From Exiguobacterium aurantiacum (GTDB lineage Bacteria; Bacillota; Bacilli; Exiguobacteriales; Exiguobacteriaceae), in assembly GCF_024362205.1 (NCBI RefSeq), contig NZ_CP101462.1, forward strand, positions 1,082,501 to 1,146,500: DNA of 64,000 nt, written 5' to 3'. The notes below the pieces were generated by a model. The model was given only the letters and a program-made list of their open reading frames with translations, had not been told where the DNA came from and made no database searches. Within the stretch, counting starts at the first letter, position 1. Every line of letters starts with the position of its first letter. Shown here piece after piece: positions 1 through 8,687 of the stretch. Both the position numbers and the translations under genes were made by a program.

Positions 1-91
1 TTCGCTCCCGATGATCATAAAACATGAGAGCGGAATGTGACAACGGACTTATGCTATCATGAATGGGGAAAAAAGAACAGGAGTGGTGAAC

Positions 92-403
92 ATGAAACAA
101 TTGACAACAATGAACGAGTATACAGAAGCAAAACAAGGAAAGAGCATCTTGATGTTCTCAGCAACGTGGTGCGGCGATTGCCGTTTCCTCGATCCATTCA
201 TGCCAGAAATCGAAGCGAAGTTTGAAGATTGGACGTTCTATTATGTCGATCGCGACGAATGGATGGAGCTCGCGCAAGAGCTCGACATTTTTGGGATTCC
301 AAGTTTCGTCGCTTTCAACGGTGGGCAAGAGGTCGACCGCTATGTCGGGCGCGAACGGAAGACGCCAGAGCAAGTCGAAGCCTTCCTTCATGGGTTAGGG
401 TGA
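92..403 (+). CDS. ytpP: thioredoxin-like protein YtpP
   Basis: A 103-residue single-domain thioredoxin-fold protein, probably a cytosolic thiol-disulfide reductase. The active site reads WCGDC (the FSATWCGDCRF stretch), a CGDC variant of the usual CGPC, and the cis-proline loop is IFGIPSF. The start chosen is the ATG at 92, because AGGAG at 79-83 lies 8 nt upstream; an in-frame upstream ATG at 59 has no such site. It is the first gene of a ytpP-ytpQ-ytpR run with the same order as in B. subtilis, ending 5 nt before ytpQ. A TGcTATCAT extended -10 lies at 52-60. The physiological partner is unknown; family assignment is firm, substrate is not. Confidence 0.9.
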   Translation: MKQLTTMNEYTEAKQGKSILMFSATWCGDCRFLDPFMPEIEAKFEDWTFYYVDRDEWMELAQELDIFGIPSFVAFNGGQEVDRYVGRERKTPEQVEAFLHGLG

Positions 404-408
404 TATAA

Positions 409-1200
409 ATGGAACGGAATGAATTACGTCGTCATCTCGAAAGTAAGTTCTCCGACGGATACCGCACCTCGTACGACCGCGAGAATGAGGTGTTGCGCAT
501 CGAACGGGCGACCGATCGCTTCGGCGTCAACATCCGTCTCGCCCCACTCGTGGCGAAAACTAAAGTCCGGGGGCAAATCGCCGTCGATGAGGTCGTCGAC
601 TATATCAAGACGGCACTCACAGCCGATGATGCCGTCACATTAGCAGGCAATGAGGCCAATCTTTATCCTGTCATCCGTTCCGCTTCGTTCTCGACCGAGA
701 CGAAACGGGGTGAGACGTTGGCGATGACGCCGCATACGGCGGAGACGGCCATCTTTTACGCCCTCGACTTGGGTAACGGCTATCGGTTGATTGAAGAGCG
801 GCATTTGGGCGGGATGACGCTCGAACGGCTTGATGAGCTAGCACGGGATAACGTCAAAAAATTACCGACCGATTTAAAAGAAGATACCGTTGCCGGCAAC
901 ACGTTCTATTTCTTGGCGGCGCGCGACGGCTATGAGGCGTCACGCCTCTTGAACGACGATTTTTTACGGGTCATGGAACGCCGCATCGAAGGCGATATGC
1001 TCGTCGGGGTGCCGCACCAGGACGTGATGATCATTGCGGACATCCGCAACGACCAAGGTTATGATGCGATGCAACAGCTTATGTTCGACTTTTTCACGAA
1101 TGGACGGATTCCGGTGACGGCTCTTTCTTTCCATTATGAAGCTGGCGTACTCGAGCCAATTTTCATTGTTGGAAAAAAGAACCCACCAACCGACGCATAA
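409..1200 (+). CDS. ytpQ: DUF1444 (UPF0354) protein YtpQ
   Basis: A 263-residue soluble protein matching the YtpQ/DUF1444 family in length, start (MERNELRRHLESKF) and position. No signal peptide, membrane segment or catalytic motif is visible. The function of the family is not established. The ribosome site (AGGGTGA, 397-403) overlaps the ytpP stop codon, so translation of the two genes is probably coupled. The constant pairing with ytpP and ytpR in Bacillales suggests a shared housekeeping role, but nothing in the sequence says which. Confidence 0.85.
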   Translation: MERNELRRHLESKFSDGYRTSYDRENEVLRIERATDRFGVNIRLAPLVAKTKVRGQIAVDEVVDYIKTALTADDAVTLAGNEANLYPVIRSASFSTETKRGETLAMTPHTAETAIFYALDLGNGYRLIEERHLGGMTLERLDELARDNVKKLPTDLKEDTVAGNTFYFLAARDGYEASRLLNDDFLRVMERRIEGDMLVGVPHQDVMIIADIRNDQGYDAMQQLMFDFFTNGRIPVTALSFHYEAGVLEPIFIVGKKNPPTDA

Positions 1201-1248
1201 TCTGCTAAACTATTTGTGTCTAGTTTGAAAGAAGGGGCGTTTTTACGT

Positions 1249-1869
1249 ATGCAAATCAATGCTTTTTATAACCGTGAAGGAATCGGCGATGTCCTCATGG
1301 TCTTGTTAAGAGAAGGTGATCGCCATCATCAGGTCGTTGAACGGAAAGACGATGTCGCCATCGTTAAATCGACGACAGGGAAAGTCAATGGCTATAACGT
1401 GTTCAATGCGAGTAACTATTTTGATGTCAGCGCTTGGCATGGTCCTGTCGAATTGACGGCCGAATTGATTGAGACGCTCGGCGTCATCTTGCGCAAACAA
1501 AATATCGAAGCCGAATTGTCGGGTGTGGACTTCACCCCGAAATTCGTCGTCGGCTATGTGAAAGAAGCCGAGAAGCACCCGGATGCCGATAAACTTTCGA
1601 TTTGCCAGGTCGAGACCGACCAAGGTATGGTCCAAATCGTCTGTGGCGCACCGAACGTCGCGGCCGGCCAAAAAGTCGTCGTCGCGAAACCGGGAGCGGT
1701 CATGCCATCAGGGTTGATCATTCGTCCGTCTAAATTACGTGGTGAGAGCTCACACGGCATGATTTGTTCGGCCCGTGAATTAAACTTGCCTGATGCACCG
1801 CAAGAAAAAGGGATTCTCGTATTAGATGACGAATATGAAGTAGGTAAAGCATTTGAAATCGGTCGCTAA
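1249..1869 (+). CDS. ytpR: tRNA-binding (EMAP/OB-fold) protein YtpR
   Basis: A 206-residue protein. The C-terminal ~110 residues form the tRNA-binding OB-fold also found at the N-terminus of phenylalanyl-tRNA synthetase beta chains: HPDADKLSICQVETD, then VCGAPNVAAGQKVVVAKPGAVMPSG split by a strand, then SHGMICSARELNL. The N-terminal ~90 residues are a YtpR-specific extension. Free-standing copies of this domain are thought to bind tRNA or structured RNA; the target here is unknown. Start at ATG 1249 (GAAGGGG at 1231-1237) is preferred to the GTG at 1216. An intrinsic terminator overlaps the stop codon, so ytpPQR probably forms one unit with partial readthrough downstream. Confidence 0.88.
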   Translation: MQINAFYNREGIGDVLMVLLREGDRHHQVVERKDDVAIVKSTTGKVNGYNVFNASNYFDVSAWHGPVELTAELIETLGVILRKQNIEAELSGVDFTPKFVVGYVKEAEKHPDADKLSICQVETDQGMVQIVCGAPNVAAGQKVVVAKPGAVMPSGLIIRPSKLRGESSHGMICSARELNLPDAPQEKGILVLDDEYEVGKAFEIGR

Positions 1870-1885
1870 ACTCGACCGATTTTTT
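1858..1885 (+). terminator. terminator of ytpPQR
   Basis: Perfect 8-bp stem ATCGGTCG / CGACCGAT with a 7-nt loop, followed by T6. The left arm contains the last ytpR codons and the stop codon sits in the loop. Confidence 0.85.
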
Positions 1886-1922
1886 GCTAAATAGGATTGA
1901 GTGAAAAAGCGAGGAATCAAGT

Positions 1923-2906
1923 ATGGATGCATATGAACGTTCATTAAAACAGCAAGCAGACCGAATTCGACGCGAACTATCCCAAGAAGGGAAGAAAGGC
2001 GCGCCTGCACCGAAACCCGAGCCGAAGGATGAATTTGTGCCGTCGGATGTGCCATCTCCGATTTATGGATATGCCCGACCGAAACCGAAAATCATTCTGC
2101 CCACTGAACATTCTCCGGAGACGAGAGACGATTCAGCGATCCGCCAAGCGAAACGAGTGGCCGTCCCGATAGAGGAAGTGTCAGAAGCGGTACCGCCAAG
2201 CGTAGCGCCTGAGCCTGAGACCGAACCGGTAATGGATTCCGTAGATGAAACGGTATTGAAATCAGTAGATGAATCGATGGTTGAATCCGTAGACGAAACG
2301 GTATTGGAATCAGTGGAGGAACCGGTGATGGAGTCAGTAAACGAATCCGTGCCGACCGAGGATGAGGCGCCGACGTCACAGCCCGACCACGATGTCGCAG
2401 CGGGCGAAGCGCCAGCAGCGGAGACGCTTGAGGAAATGGTGACCGAGCAAACCGAGGCACCAGTTGAAGCGTCGATTATTTCCACGGAAACGTCGGAACC
2501 GATTGATGAGAATCCGACCGTCTCAGAAGCCGAGCCGGCTGAACCAGACGCAAAACCGATTCTCGGGGAAGTCTCGATTGTCGAGAGTGGATTCGCTTCG
2601 GTATTTATGGGGTCGACCGATTTGAAATCGTCAAAAATTTCCGTTCGTGAAGAAAAACAAGATGTGGCCGAACCATCGTTACCGATCGAAACTTCGGTCG
2701 AGACGGTGGCACCGATCGTCGAGGATGTTGCGAAAACATTACAGTCGGACGAACCGGTCGTTGTGCCTGATGAAGAAACATTGACGCCCGCCATGGGCGT
2801 GTCATACAAAGCGGAAGGCCCTCCGCTCAACGTCATGATGACACCACAAGACCGGATGGCGATGTACAAGAGTCGCCGGTTGGCTAAAAAAAACAATAAT
2901 CTGTAA
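1923..2906 (+). CDS. SftA-like N-terminal linker protein lacking the FtsK motor
   Basis: A 327-residue acidic, low-complexity protein in exactly the slot that B. subtilis uses for sftA (ytpS), between ytpR and murC. It opens with a short basic helix (residues 1-30), then VPSPIYGY (43-50), which resembles the short motif I recall from SftA linkers. A long Pro/Glu/Val/Thr-rich disordered region follows, with five copies of an 8-residue repeat SVDETVLE at residues 106-144. It ends PPLNVMMTPQDRMAMYKSRR plus a few lysines and asparagines, again like the linker sequence that precedes the FtsK/SpoIIIE motor in SftA. No Walker A, Walker B or gamma domain is present, and only 88 nt separate it from murC. 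Start at ATG 1923 (GAGGAA 7 nt upstream). The relationship to SftA is an inference from synteny and short motifs. Confidence 0.55.
   Translation: MDAYERSLKQQADRIRRELSQEGKKGAPAPKPEPKDEFVPSDVPSPIYGYARPKPKIILPTEHSPETRDDSAIRQAKRVAVPIEEVSEAVPPSVAPEPETEPVMDSVDETVLKSVDESMVESVDETVLESVEEPVMESVNESVPTEDEAPTSQPDHDVAAGEAPAAETLEEMVTEQTEAPVEASIISTETSEPIDENPTVSEAEPAEPDAKPILGEVSIVESGFASVFMGSTDLKSSKISVREEKQDVAEPSLPIETSVETVAPIVEDVAKTLQSDEPVVVPDEETLTPAMGVSYKAEGPPLNVMMTPQDRMAMYKSRRLAKKNNNL
2238..2354 (+). repeat. 24-bp coding tandem repeat (SVDETVLE)
   Basis: Four full and one partial 24-bp units encode SVDETVLK, SVDESMVE, SVDETVLE, SVEEPVME and SVNESVP. The copies differ at synonymous and non-synonymous sites, so the array is not freshly expanded. 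Confidence 0.8.
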
Positions 2907-2926
2907 TAGCATGACTCCGGTAGTTT

Positions 2927-2935
2927 TGCTATAAT
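2927..2935 (+). promoter_or_regulatory. extended -10 promoter for murC
   Basis: TGcTATAAT, a perfect extended -10, lies 60 nt upstream of the murC start and just after the end of the preceding gene. No convincing -35 is visible. Confidence 0.6.
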
Positions 2936-2994
2936 GACAAAGGTTTGTCGCATTTTTTCTGCAGACCGCAATGAATTAGGGGGGCTATTTACAG

Positions 2995-4302
2995 ATGAAC
3001 CGTTATCACTTCGTCGGAATTAAAGGAACGGGCATGAGTCCTTTAGCTCAAATTTTAAATGACATGAACAATGAGGTCCGAGGTTCGGACGTTGACAAAG
3101 CATTTTTTACTGAAGAAGCATTGAATCGCAAAGGAATTGAAATTCTTCCGTTTGATCCTGAAAATATTACCGAAGGGCAAATCGTCGTACAGGGCAACGC
3201 CTTCACTGACGATCACCCTGAAGTCGTTCGGGCGCGCGAGCTCGGATTGACGATATACAAATACTATGAGTTTCTCGGCGAACTGGCCGACCATTACACG
3301 AGTGTCGCCATTACGGGATCTCATGGTAAGACGTCGACGACAGGCCTTTTAGCCCACGTCATGCGCGGCATCGAGCCGACGTCGTTCTTGATCGGCGACG
3401 GCACAGGAGAAGGGGTCGAAGACTCGAAAAACTTCGTCTTCGAAGCATGTGAGTACAAGCGTCACTTCTTATATTACCGTCCAGACTACGCGATCATGAC
3501 GAACATCGACTTTGATCACTCGGATTATTTCTCGGGTCTCGATGACGTCATCGATGCGTTCCAAGAGATGGCGAAACAAGTGAAAAAAGGCATCATCGCT
3601 TGTGGTGATGATGAAAACCTGCAACACATTCAAGCGAACGTGCCAATCGTCTATTACGGTTTTGGCGCCCATAACGACTTCCGCGCCGAGAACGTGAACT
3701 CGACGGACAACGGGACGACGTTTGACGTCTACTTACGTGACGATTTCTATGGGACGTTCCGCATTCCGGGATATGGCAACCACAGCGTCTTGAACGCCCT
3801 TGCCGTCATCGCGACATGTGACTATGAGAACTTACCGAAAGAGTTGGTCAAAGATCGTCTTGAGACGTTTAACGGCGTGAAACGTCGTTTCAGCGAATCG
3901 ACGCTCGGAAACCAAGTGTTAGTGGATGATTATGCCCACCATCCACGGGAAATCAGTGCGACAGTCGAAGCGGCGCGTAAAAAATATGGCGGCCGTGAAG
4001 TTGTAGCCATCTTCCAACCACACACGTATACCCGCCTTAAATCATTCATGGATGATTTCGCTGCGGCATTAGCCGAAGCGGATGCTGTATACTTGTGCGA
4101 CATCTTCGGTTCGGCTCGCGAGCAAGAAGGCACGGTCACGATTGAAGACCTGCAATCGCGCATCGAAGGCGCGAATGTCTTGAAGCGAGGCGGAGTCAGC
4201 GTCTTAAGTCAACATACAGATGCTGTTCTCCTGTTCATGGGAGCCGGAGACATCCAAACGTATCAACGTGAATATGAGGATCACGTCCAACTCGAAGCGT
4301 GA
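2995..4302 (+). CDS. murC: UDP-N-acetylmuramate--L-alanine ligase
   Basis: MurC adds L-alanine to UDP-MurNAc in the cytosol, the first step in building the peptidoglycan stem peptide. All three Mur ligase domains are present in 435 residues: an N-terminal Rossmann domain starting with FVGIKGTGM, the ATP-binding domain with GSHGKTSTT at 108-116, and a C-terminal domain with [10 protein letters not shown] and FQPHTYTR. Start at ATG 2995 is preceded by a strong AGGGGGG site about 10 nt upstream. It has its own extended -10 promoter and a terminator after the stop. Position after the ytpPQR block matches B. subtilis. Confidence 0.96.
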   Translation: MNRYHFVGIKGTGMSPLAQILNDMNNEVRGSDVDKAFFTEEALNRKGIEILPFDPENITEGQIVVQGNAFTDDHPEVVRARELGLTIYKYYEFLGELADHYTSVAITGSHGKTSTTGLLAHVMRGIEPTSFLIGDGTGEGVEDSKNFVFEACEYKRHFLYYRPDYAIMTNIDFDHSDYFSGLDDVIDAFQEMAKQVKKGIIACGDDENLQHIQANVPIVYYGFGAHNDFRAENVNSTDNGTTFDVYLRDDFYGTFRIPGYGNHSVLNALAVIATCDYENLPKELVKDRLETFNGVKRRFSESTLGNQVLVDDYAHHPREISATVEAARKKYGGREVVAIFQPHTYTRLKSFMDDFAAALAEADAVYLCDIFGSAREQEGTVTIEDLQSRIEGANVLKRGGVSVLSQHTDAVLLFMGAGDIQTYQREYEDHVQLEA

Positions 4303-4309
4303 ATCGAGA

Positions 4310-4337
4310 GCGAATGGCTTAAGCCGTTCGCTTTTTT
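4310..4337 (+). terminator. murC terminator
   Basis: Stem GCGAATGGC / GCCGTTCGC (one G-U pair) with loop TTAA, followed by T6. Confidence 0.85.
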
Positions 4338-4403
4338 GTGTTTAATCTCAAGCCAAGACGGTAATAGTATTAGCGACTGAAATTGGAAAAGGAGATGTTA
4401 AGG

Positions 4404-4856
4404 ATGGCAAGCCAAGGCGCATTGAACACATTGAACAAAGAGGTGGCCAACTACGGCCTCTTATTCGTCAAACTGCATAACTACCACTGGTACATTAGCG
4501 GACCTCACTTCTTCACGTATCACGAAAAGTTAGAGGAACTGTATAACCTCGTCGCTGAATTGTACGATGACGTGGCGGAGCGTCTCTTGATGAACGACGG
4601 CGAACCGTATGCGACGATGAAAGAATATCTTGAACATTCGACGTTGCAAGAAGGGGATCGTCACGCGGATACCGAGCAGATGATCAAAGACGTCATCGGT
4701 GACTTCAAACAAATCCGTCAAGAGATGCAAGACGCGATGGAAAACTTCGAAGACGGGGACGAAGCAATCGAAGACACGTTCGTGTCTCACATCGAACGCC
4801 TCGAGAAAGAGATTTGGATGATGTCGGCAGCGCTCGGCAAAAAGACCAAACTGTAA
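4404..4856 (+). CDS. dps: Dps-family ferritin-like DNA-binding protein
   Basis: A 150-residue Dps protein. The family forms dodecamers that oxidise Fe(II) with peroxide, store iron and coat DNA. The first helix carries the ferroxidase residues (KLHNYHWYISGPHF, then FFTYHEKLEELYN), with further Asp/Glu in the next helix (YDDVAERLL), as expected. The ATG at 4404 is chosen because AAAAGGAG at 4387-4394 lies 9 nt upstream; the ATG at 4395 is too close to that site. I looked for a PerR-type box upstream and saw none, so regulation is unclear. It converges on ampS through a shared terminator. Confidence 0.92.
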   Translation: MASQGALNTLNKEVANYGLLFVKLHNYHWYISGPHFFTYHEKLEELYNLVAELYDDVAERLLMNDGEPYATMKEYLEHSTLQEGDRHADTEQMIKDVIGDFKQIRQEMQDAMENFEDGDEAIEDTFVSHIERLEKEIWMMSAALGKKTKL

Positions 4857-4892
4857 AAAATAAGCGTGCCGCAATCGGCACGCTTATTTTTT
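4855..4892. terminator. bidirectional terminator dps / ampS
   Basis: A 17-bp perfect stem (AAAAAATAAGCGTGCCG and its complement) with loop CAAT. The A-tract and T-tract serve both strands; it reaches the ampS stop codon. Confidence 0.9.
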
Positions 4893-6003
4893 ATTTTAAG
4901 TTTTCTGGATTGAGTGGCAAGAGCGAATCGACGACAAAACGTCCGTCTTTGCGAATCAAGACGTCATCGAACCAAATCTCGCCGCCGCCGTAATCAGGGC
5001 GTTGGATATTGACGAGATCCCAGTGGATTGAAGAGTCGTTCCCGTTATAGGCATCATCGTAAGCCTGACCCGGTGTGAAATGGAAGCTGCCGTCGATTTT
5101 CTCGTCGAACAAGATATCTTTCATCGGGTGCTGGATGTACGGGTTGACGCCGATGGCGAATTCGCCGACATAGCGTGCGCCTTCATCCGTGTTGAACACT
5201 TCATTGATCCGGTCTGTATCGTTTGCCGTAGCGTCGACGATTTTTCCATCTTGGAACGTCAACGACACGTTCTCGAACGTGAAGCCGTGATACGGAGACG
5301 GTGTGTTATAGGTGATGACGCCGTTGATCGAGTCTTTAACCGGCGCTGTGAACACTTCACCGTCCGGGATGTTCATTTGACCCGAGCACTTAATGGCCGG
5401 GATGTCCTTGATTGAGAAGGTGAGGTCCGTTCCCGGGCCTTTGATGGTGACACGGTCGGTCTCGTTCATTAGCGTGACGAGTGCGTCCATGGCCCGGTCC
5501 ATCTTCCCATAGTCGAGTGTACAGACGTTGAAATAGAAATCCTCGAATGCCTCGGTCGATTTACCGGCGAGTTGCGCCATCGATGGCGACGGGTAACGGA
5601 GTACGACCCATTTCGTACCTTTGACGCGGTCCTCGGTATGCATTTTGCCGATCGTGGCCCCGACGAGTTTTTGTTGTTCGGCCGGAACGTCCGATAGCTC
5701 GTTAATGTTATCACCGGCCCGAAGTCCGATATAGGCGTCCATCGCCTGCATCTGTTTGCGCTCGATGTCGGCCATGAGCTCGAGCTGCTCCCGGCTCGCC
5801 CCTGTGTAGAGCTTGCGCAAAATACGGCTCTCTTTCAACAAGACGAACGGATGCCCCCCGGCTTCGTACGCTTTCTCGACAAGCGCTTCGACGAGCGACT
5901 CCTCGACACCGAAATTTTCGATTAGAACGCGTTCCCCTTGCTTCAACTCAACTGAATAATTGATTAATCCGTCGGCGAGTTGTGTGATTCTTGGATCTCT
6001 CAT
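4891..6003 (-). CDS. ampS: M29-family aminopeptidase
   Basis: A 370-residue thermophilic-type (M29/AmpS) aminopeptidase, a cytosolic two-metal enzyme that removes N-terminal amino acids from peptides. Family features seen: start MRDPRITQLADGLINYSVEL, the GEVFTAPV segment with a metal-binding Glu, the GEFAIGVNP segment, and a late IHWD segment with a ligand His. Length is normal for the family. The ATG at 6003 is preceded on this strand by AAAGGGG about 8 nt away. It stands alone, convergent with dps. Exact substrate preference cannot be read from sequence. Confidence 0.92.
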   Translation of the reverse strand: MRDPRITQLADGLINYSVELKQGERVLIENFGVEESLVEALVEKAYEAGGHPFVLLKESRILRKLYTGASREQLELMADIERKQMQAMDAYIGLRAGDNINELSDVPAEQQKLVGATIGKMHTEDRVKGTKWVVLRYPSPSMAQLAGKSTEAFEDFYFNVCTLDYGKMDRAMDALVTLMNETDRVTIKGPGTDLTFSIKDIPAIKCSGQMNIPDGEVFTAPVKDSINGVITYNTPSPYHGFTFENVSLTFQDGKIVDATANDTDRINEVFNTDEGARYVGEFAIGVNPYIQHPMKDILFDEKIDGSFHFTPGQAYDDAYNGNDSSIHWDLVNIQRPDYGGGEIWFDDVLIRKDGRFVVDSLLPLNPENLK

Positions 6004-6130
6004 ACGTGCACCCCTTTAACTTTTTTTAATTTATTTCTATTTTAGTGTAATCGAAAACATAAAAACGGGTAAAGGAATAATCAGACCGGATGGCGAAAAC
6101 GGTTGTGACAAATCTTTTCAGTCATAATGG

Positions 6131-6139
6131 TGCTATAAT
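6131..6139 (+). promoter_or_regulatory. extended -10 promoter for ytxG-ytxH
   Basis: TGcTATAAT, 36 nt upstream of the ytxG start. In B. subtilis ytxGH is controlled by sigma B, but I see no GTTT...GGGTAT pair here, so this looks like a sigma A promoter. Confidence 0.55.
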
Positions 6140-6175
6140 GAAACCACCACATTATCGAACAGGAGGAATGGATGC

Positions 6176-6700
6176 ATGGAAATCACATTAGGAGGCATTG
6201 CAGGGCTCATCGCGGCACTCGCATTTGTCGTACTCGTATTTTTCTTGGCACGCGTCTTGTCGAACGTCAATCGGACACTCGGTAGCGTCGCCAACACAAC
6301 GGAAAACTTAGAACGTCAATTAGACGGAATTACAATGGAAGTGACGGCGCTCTTACATAAGACGAACCGTCTCGTAGATAACGTCGAAGAGAAAACAGAA
6401 TTGCTCGCACCGGTGGCTCACGCGCTTGATGAGCTTGGCACGTCACTTAACGAAGTGACAGAATCGGTACGAACGGTTTCTTCTTCTGTTCACGTGGCAG
6501 CAGATGAAAATAAAGACCAAATCGCCCAAGCGGTACGTTGGGGATCTGTCGCTGTAGAATTATTTAAGAAAAATAAACCCGAAACATCTTCAGACGAACG
6601 ACCATCACGTCGTCGTGGACGCCGGGACCGAAAACAAGAACAAGAACCGACAACGGTCTCACCAGGATTGATTGCGACAGACGATACAATCAAATCATAA
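6176..6700 (+). CDS. ytxG: DUF948 membrane-anchored protein YtxG
   Basis: A 174-residue protein with one N-terminal transmembrane segment (about residues 7-27) and then a predicted coiled coil (residues 30-125) typical of DUF948/YtxG. The C-terminal 35 residues are charged and Arg-rich (SRRRGRRDRK). In B. subtilis ytxG belongs to a general-stress operon with ytxH; its biochemical role is unknown. Start at ATG 6176 is preceded by AGGAGG at 6161-6166. ytxH follows 22 nt downstream with its own strong ribosome site. The third gene of the B. subtilis operon, ytxJ, is absent. Confidence 0.87.
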   Translation: MEITLGGIAGLIAALAFVVLVFFLARVLSNVNRTLGSVANTTENLERQLDGITMEVTALLHKTNRLVDNVEEKTELLAPVAHALDELGTSLNEVTESVRTVSSSVHVAADENKDQIAQAVRWGSVAVELFKKNKPETSSDERPSRRRGRRDRKQEQEPTTVSPGLIATDDTIKS

Positions 6701-6722
6701 CCATCACAAGGAGGAAGTAACG

Positions 6723-7448
6723 ATGACATACGATAAGAACAAAACATATAACAATGAGCAGCAATCGAGCGGTGGATTTTTGGCAGGTGTCGTTCTCGGT
6801 GGCGTAATCGGCGCAGCCGTGGCGCTCCTCACAGCACCGAAGAGCGGTCGTGAAGTACGTACGTACTTAGACGAGAAGACGGCGACGTCGCGTGAGCGAT
6901 TGACAGTCAAATCGAAAGAAGTACGCGAAAAAGCGGAGCCGGTCGTCGGCGAATGGATCAAAGTGGCGAGCGATAAAGCAGCGCCGGTCTTGAACCTCGT
7001 CAAAGACAAAGCACGGGAAGCTGCTGAATTGAAACAACAAGTCGACGAAGACGAGTTGTCAATCGAAGAAGCGATGGAGAAAGCCGACCAACTCGTAGCC
7101 GAGGCAGAAGCTGAAGTAAAAGAGCAACTCGACCGCGCTTCAGAAGATCAGTCGAGCGAAACGAAAGCATCGAACGAATCAACTGATTCGTCGAAAGCAG
7201 ATGCTAAATTTGATGCCTCAACTGAAAAAACGAAGTCATCAGAAAACAAATCGAACGCGAACAAAGCAAATACAAACAAAGCAAATACAAACAAATCGGC
7301 GGCGAACAAACAAGAAGCAACGAGCAGCCGTGATCAATCGGAAAATTATGAATCGGATTTCGAGGCCCCTGTCAAAGACTTACTCGACGATGAGTCGAAA
7401 CAAGAATTGAAGGACTTGAAAAACGATCTTAAAAATGGCAACAAATAA
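6723..7448 (+). CDS. ytxH: YtxH-like stress protein with Ser/Asn/Lys-rich tail
   Basis: 241 residues. The signature is near the N-terminus: GGFLAGVVLGGVIGAAVALL followed by TAPKSGRE, a Gly-rich membrane-inserting hairpin and YtxH motif (residues about 18-46). An amphipathic helical region follows to about residue 145, then a low-complexity Ser/Lys/Asn-rich segment with ANTNK repeats, then an acidic end. YtxH proteins are general-stress proteins of unknown mechanism, and this one is longer than most. Start ATG 6723 with AAGGAGG at 6708-6714. It is the second gene after ytxG and is followed by a terminator. Confidence 0.85.
   Translation: MTYDKNKTYNNEQQSSGGFLAGVVLGGVIGAAVALLTAPKSGREVRTYLDEKTATSRERLTVKSKEVREKAEPVVGEWIKVASDKAAPVLNLVKDKAREAAELKQQVDEDELSIEEAMEKADQLVAEAEAEVKEQLDRASEDQSSETKASNESTDSSKADAKFDASTEKTKSSENKSNANKANTNKANTNKSAANKQEATSSRDQSENYESDFEAPVKDLLDDESKQELKDLKNDLKNGNK
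7243..7314 (+). repeat. Asn/Lys coding repeat (ANTNK)
   Basis: Imperfect 15-bp units encode NKANT NKANT NKSAA NK inside the low-complexity tail of YtxH. Two adjacent units are identical (GCAAATACAAACAAA), so copy number may vary between strains. Confidence 0.7.
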
Positions 7449-7456
7449 GTGATGAC

Positions 7457-7485
7457 GCGTCCGGACCGTCCGGGCGCTTTTTTTT
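7457..7485 (+). terminator. ytxGH terminator
   Basis: Stem GCGTCCGGA / TCCGGGCGC (one wobble) with loop CCG, then T8. Confidence 0.85.
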
Positions 7486-7515
7486 GTTGATTTTGTGTCG
7501 TCAGCCCATTTCCCT

Positions 7516-7544
7516 ATGACAAAGCGATTAAAGTTCGTTATAAT
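7516..7544 (+). promoter_or_regulatory. sigma A promoter of aroA
   Basis: ATGACA (7516-7521), 17-bp spacer, TATAAT (7539-7544), 41 nt upstream of the aroA start. Confidence 0.75.
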
Positions 7545-7585
7545 TAGGAATCTGGAAAGAACGGCTTAGAAATGAGAGGGTAATT

Positions 7586-8677
7586 ATGAGTCCACAAGAT
7601 CAGTTGAATCGATTACGTCGCGAGATGGATGAGTTGAATCGTGAGATGCTCGACTTGCTCAGCCGCCGCGGCACACTTGCTGTTGAGATTGGAAAAGTAA
7701 AACGTCTGCAAGGTGTGGAGCGATACGATCCGGTACGTGAACGTGAGATGCTCGACTTTGTCGCTGCGGAGAATCCGGGTCCGTTCGAGACGGCTCGCCT
7801 GCAACATCTGTTCAAAGAGATGTTCAAGGCCTCGGCCGAGCTGCAAGGCGAAGACCGTGACAAGACGTTGCTCGTTTCGCGGAAACGCCAAGCTGAAGAC
7901 ACCATCGTCACGCTCGATGATGTCACAATCGGTAATGGACGTCCGCAATTGATTGCGGGACCATGCGCGGTCGAATCGTTCGAGCAAGTGAACGCCGTCG
8001 CTGAAAAACTGGCGCTGTCGGGTGTGAAAATCTTGCGCGGCGGGGCGTATAAGCCACGTACATCTCCATACGACTTCCAAGGTCTCGGCTTCGAGGGATT
8101 GAAACTGTTGAAGCAAGCGGCAGATCGTCATGACTTACGGGTCATCTCTGAAATCATGACACCTGGTGCAGTCGAATCGGCACTGCCTTATGTGGACATC
8201 ATCCAGGTCGGTGCGCGCAATATGCAAAACTTCGACTTGTTAAAAGAAGTCGGGAAGACGGATAAGCCGGTGCTCTTGAAACGTGGCTTGTCGGCGACGA
8301 TTGAAGAGTTCATCTATGCGGCCGAGTATATTATGGCGAGCGGCAACAACCAAGTCATCTTGTGCGAACGCGGCATTCGGACGTATGAGCGGGCGACACG
8401 CAACACGCTCGATATCACGGCTGTTCCGATTTTGAAACAAGAGACGCATTTGCCAGTCATGGTCGACGTCACGCACTCGACAGGACGACGCGACTTGTTA
8501 CTGCCGGCGGCCAAAGCAGCGCTTGCAGTCGGAGCGGATGGGGTCATGGTGGAAGTCCACCCAAATCCGGCCATCGCCTTATCGGATGCCCAGCAACAAC
8601 TCGATTTCGACCAATTCGATCAATTCGTGAACGGGCTAACGGCCCAGTTCCCTCAACTTGATTTGGTGAAAAAGTAA
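7586..8677 (+). CDS. aroA: chorismate mutase (AroQ) - DAHP synthase fusion
   Basis: A 363-residue bifunctional enzyme. Residues 1-85 are an AroQ-type all-helical chorismate mutase ([19 protein letters not shown], then [11 protein letters not shown]). Residues about 105-363 are a type I-beta DAHP synthase barrel ([33 protein letters not shown]). DAHP synthase condenses erythrose-4-phosphate and PEP at the entry to the shikimate pathway. In this Bacillus-type fusion the mutase domain also acts as the feedback sensor for chorismate and prephenate. Start ATG 7586, with AGAGGG 6 nt upstream. Following B. subtilis naming, aroA here means DAHP synthase, not EPSP synthase. ccpA lies next, as in B. 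subtilis. Confidence 0.95.
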   Translation: MSPQDQLNRLRREMDELNREMLDLLSRRGTLAVEIGKVKRLQGVERYDPVREREMLDFVAAENPGPFETARLQHLFKEMFKASAELQGEDRDKTLLVSRKRQAEDTIVTLDDVTIGNGRPQLIAGPCAVESFEQVNAVAEKLALSGVKILRGGAYKPRTSPYDFQGLGFEGLKLLKQAADRHDLRVISEIMTPGAVESALPYVDIIQVGARNMQNFDLLKEVGKTDKPVLLKRGLSATIEEFIYAAEYIMASGNNQVILCERGIRTYERATRNTLDITAVPILKQETHLPVMVDVTHSTGRRDLLLPAAKAALAVGADGVMVEVHPNPAIALSDAQQQLDFDQFDQFVNGLTAQFPQLDLVKK

Positions 8678-8687
8678 ACTTTCCAAT

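Noticed and set aside
2238-2354. Regular 24-bp repeats considered as a CRISPR-like array
   Set aside because: No spacers; the units are contiguous codons of one protein.
2063-2971. 302-residue Ser/Thr-rich ORF on the minus strand
   Set aside because: Antisense of the low-complexity SftA-like gene; no ribosome site or promoter, and the sense frame has proper signals.
4338-4403. Search for a PerR or Fur box before dps
   Set aside because: No TTATAAT-type or GATAAT-type inverted repeat was found.
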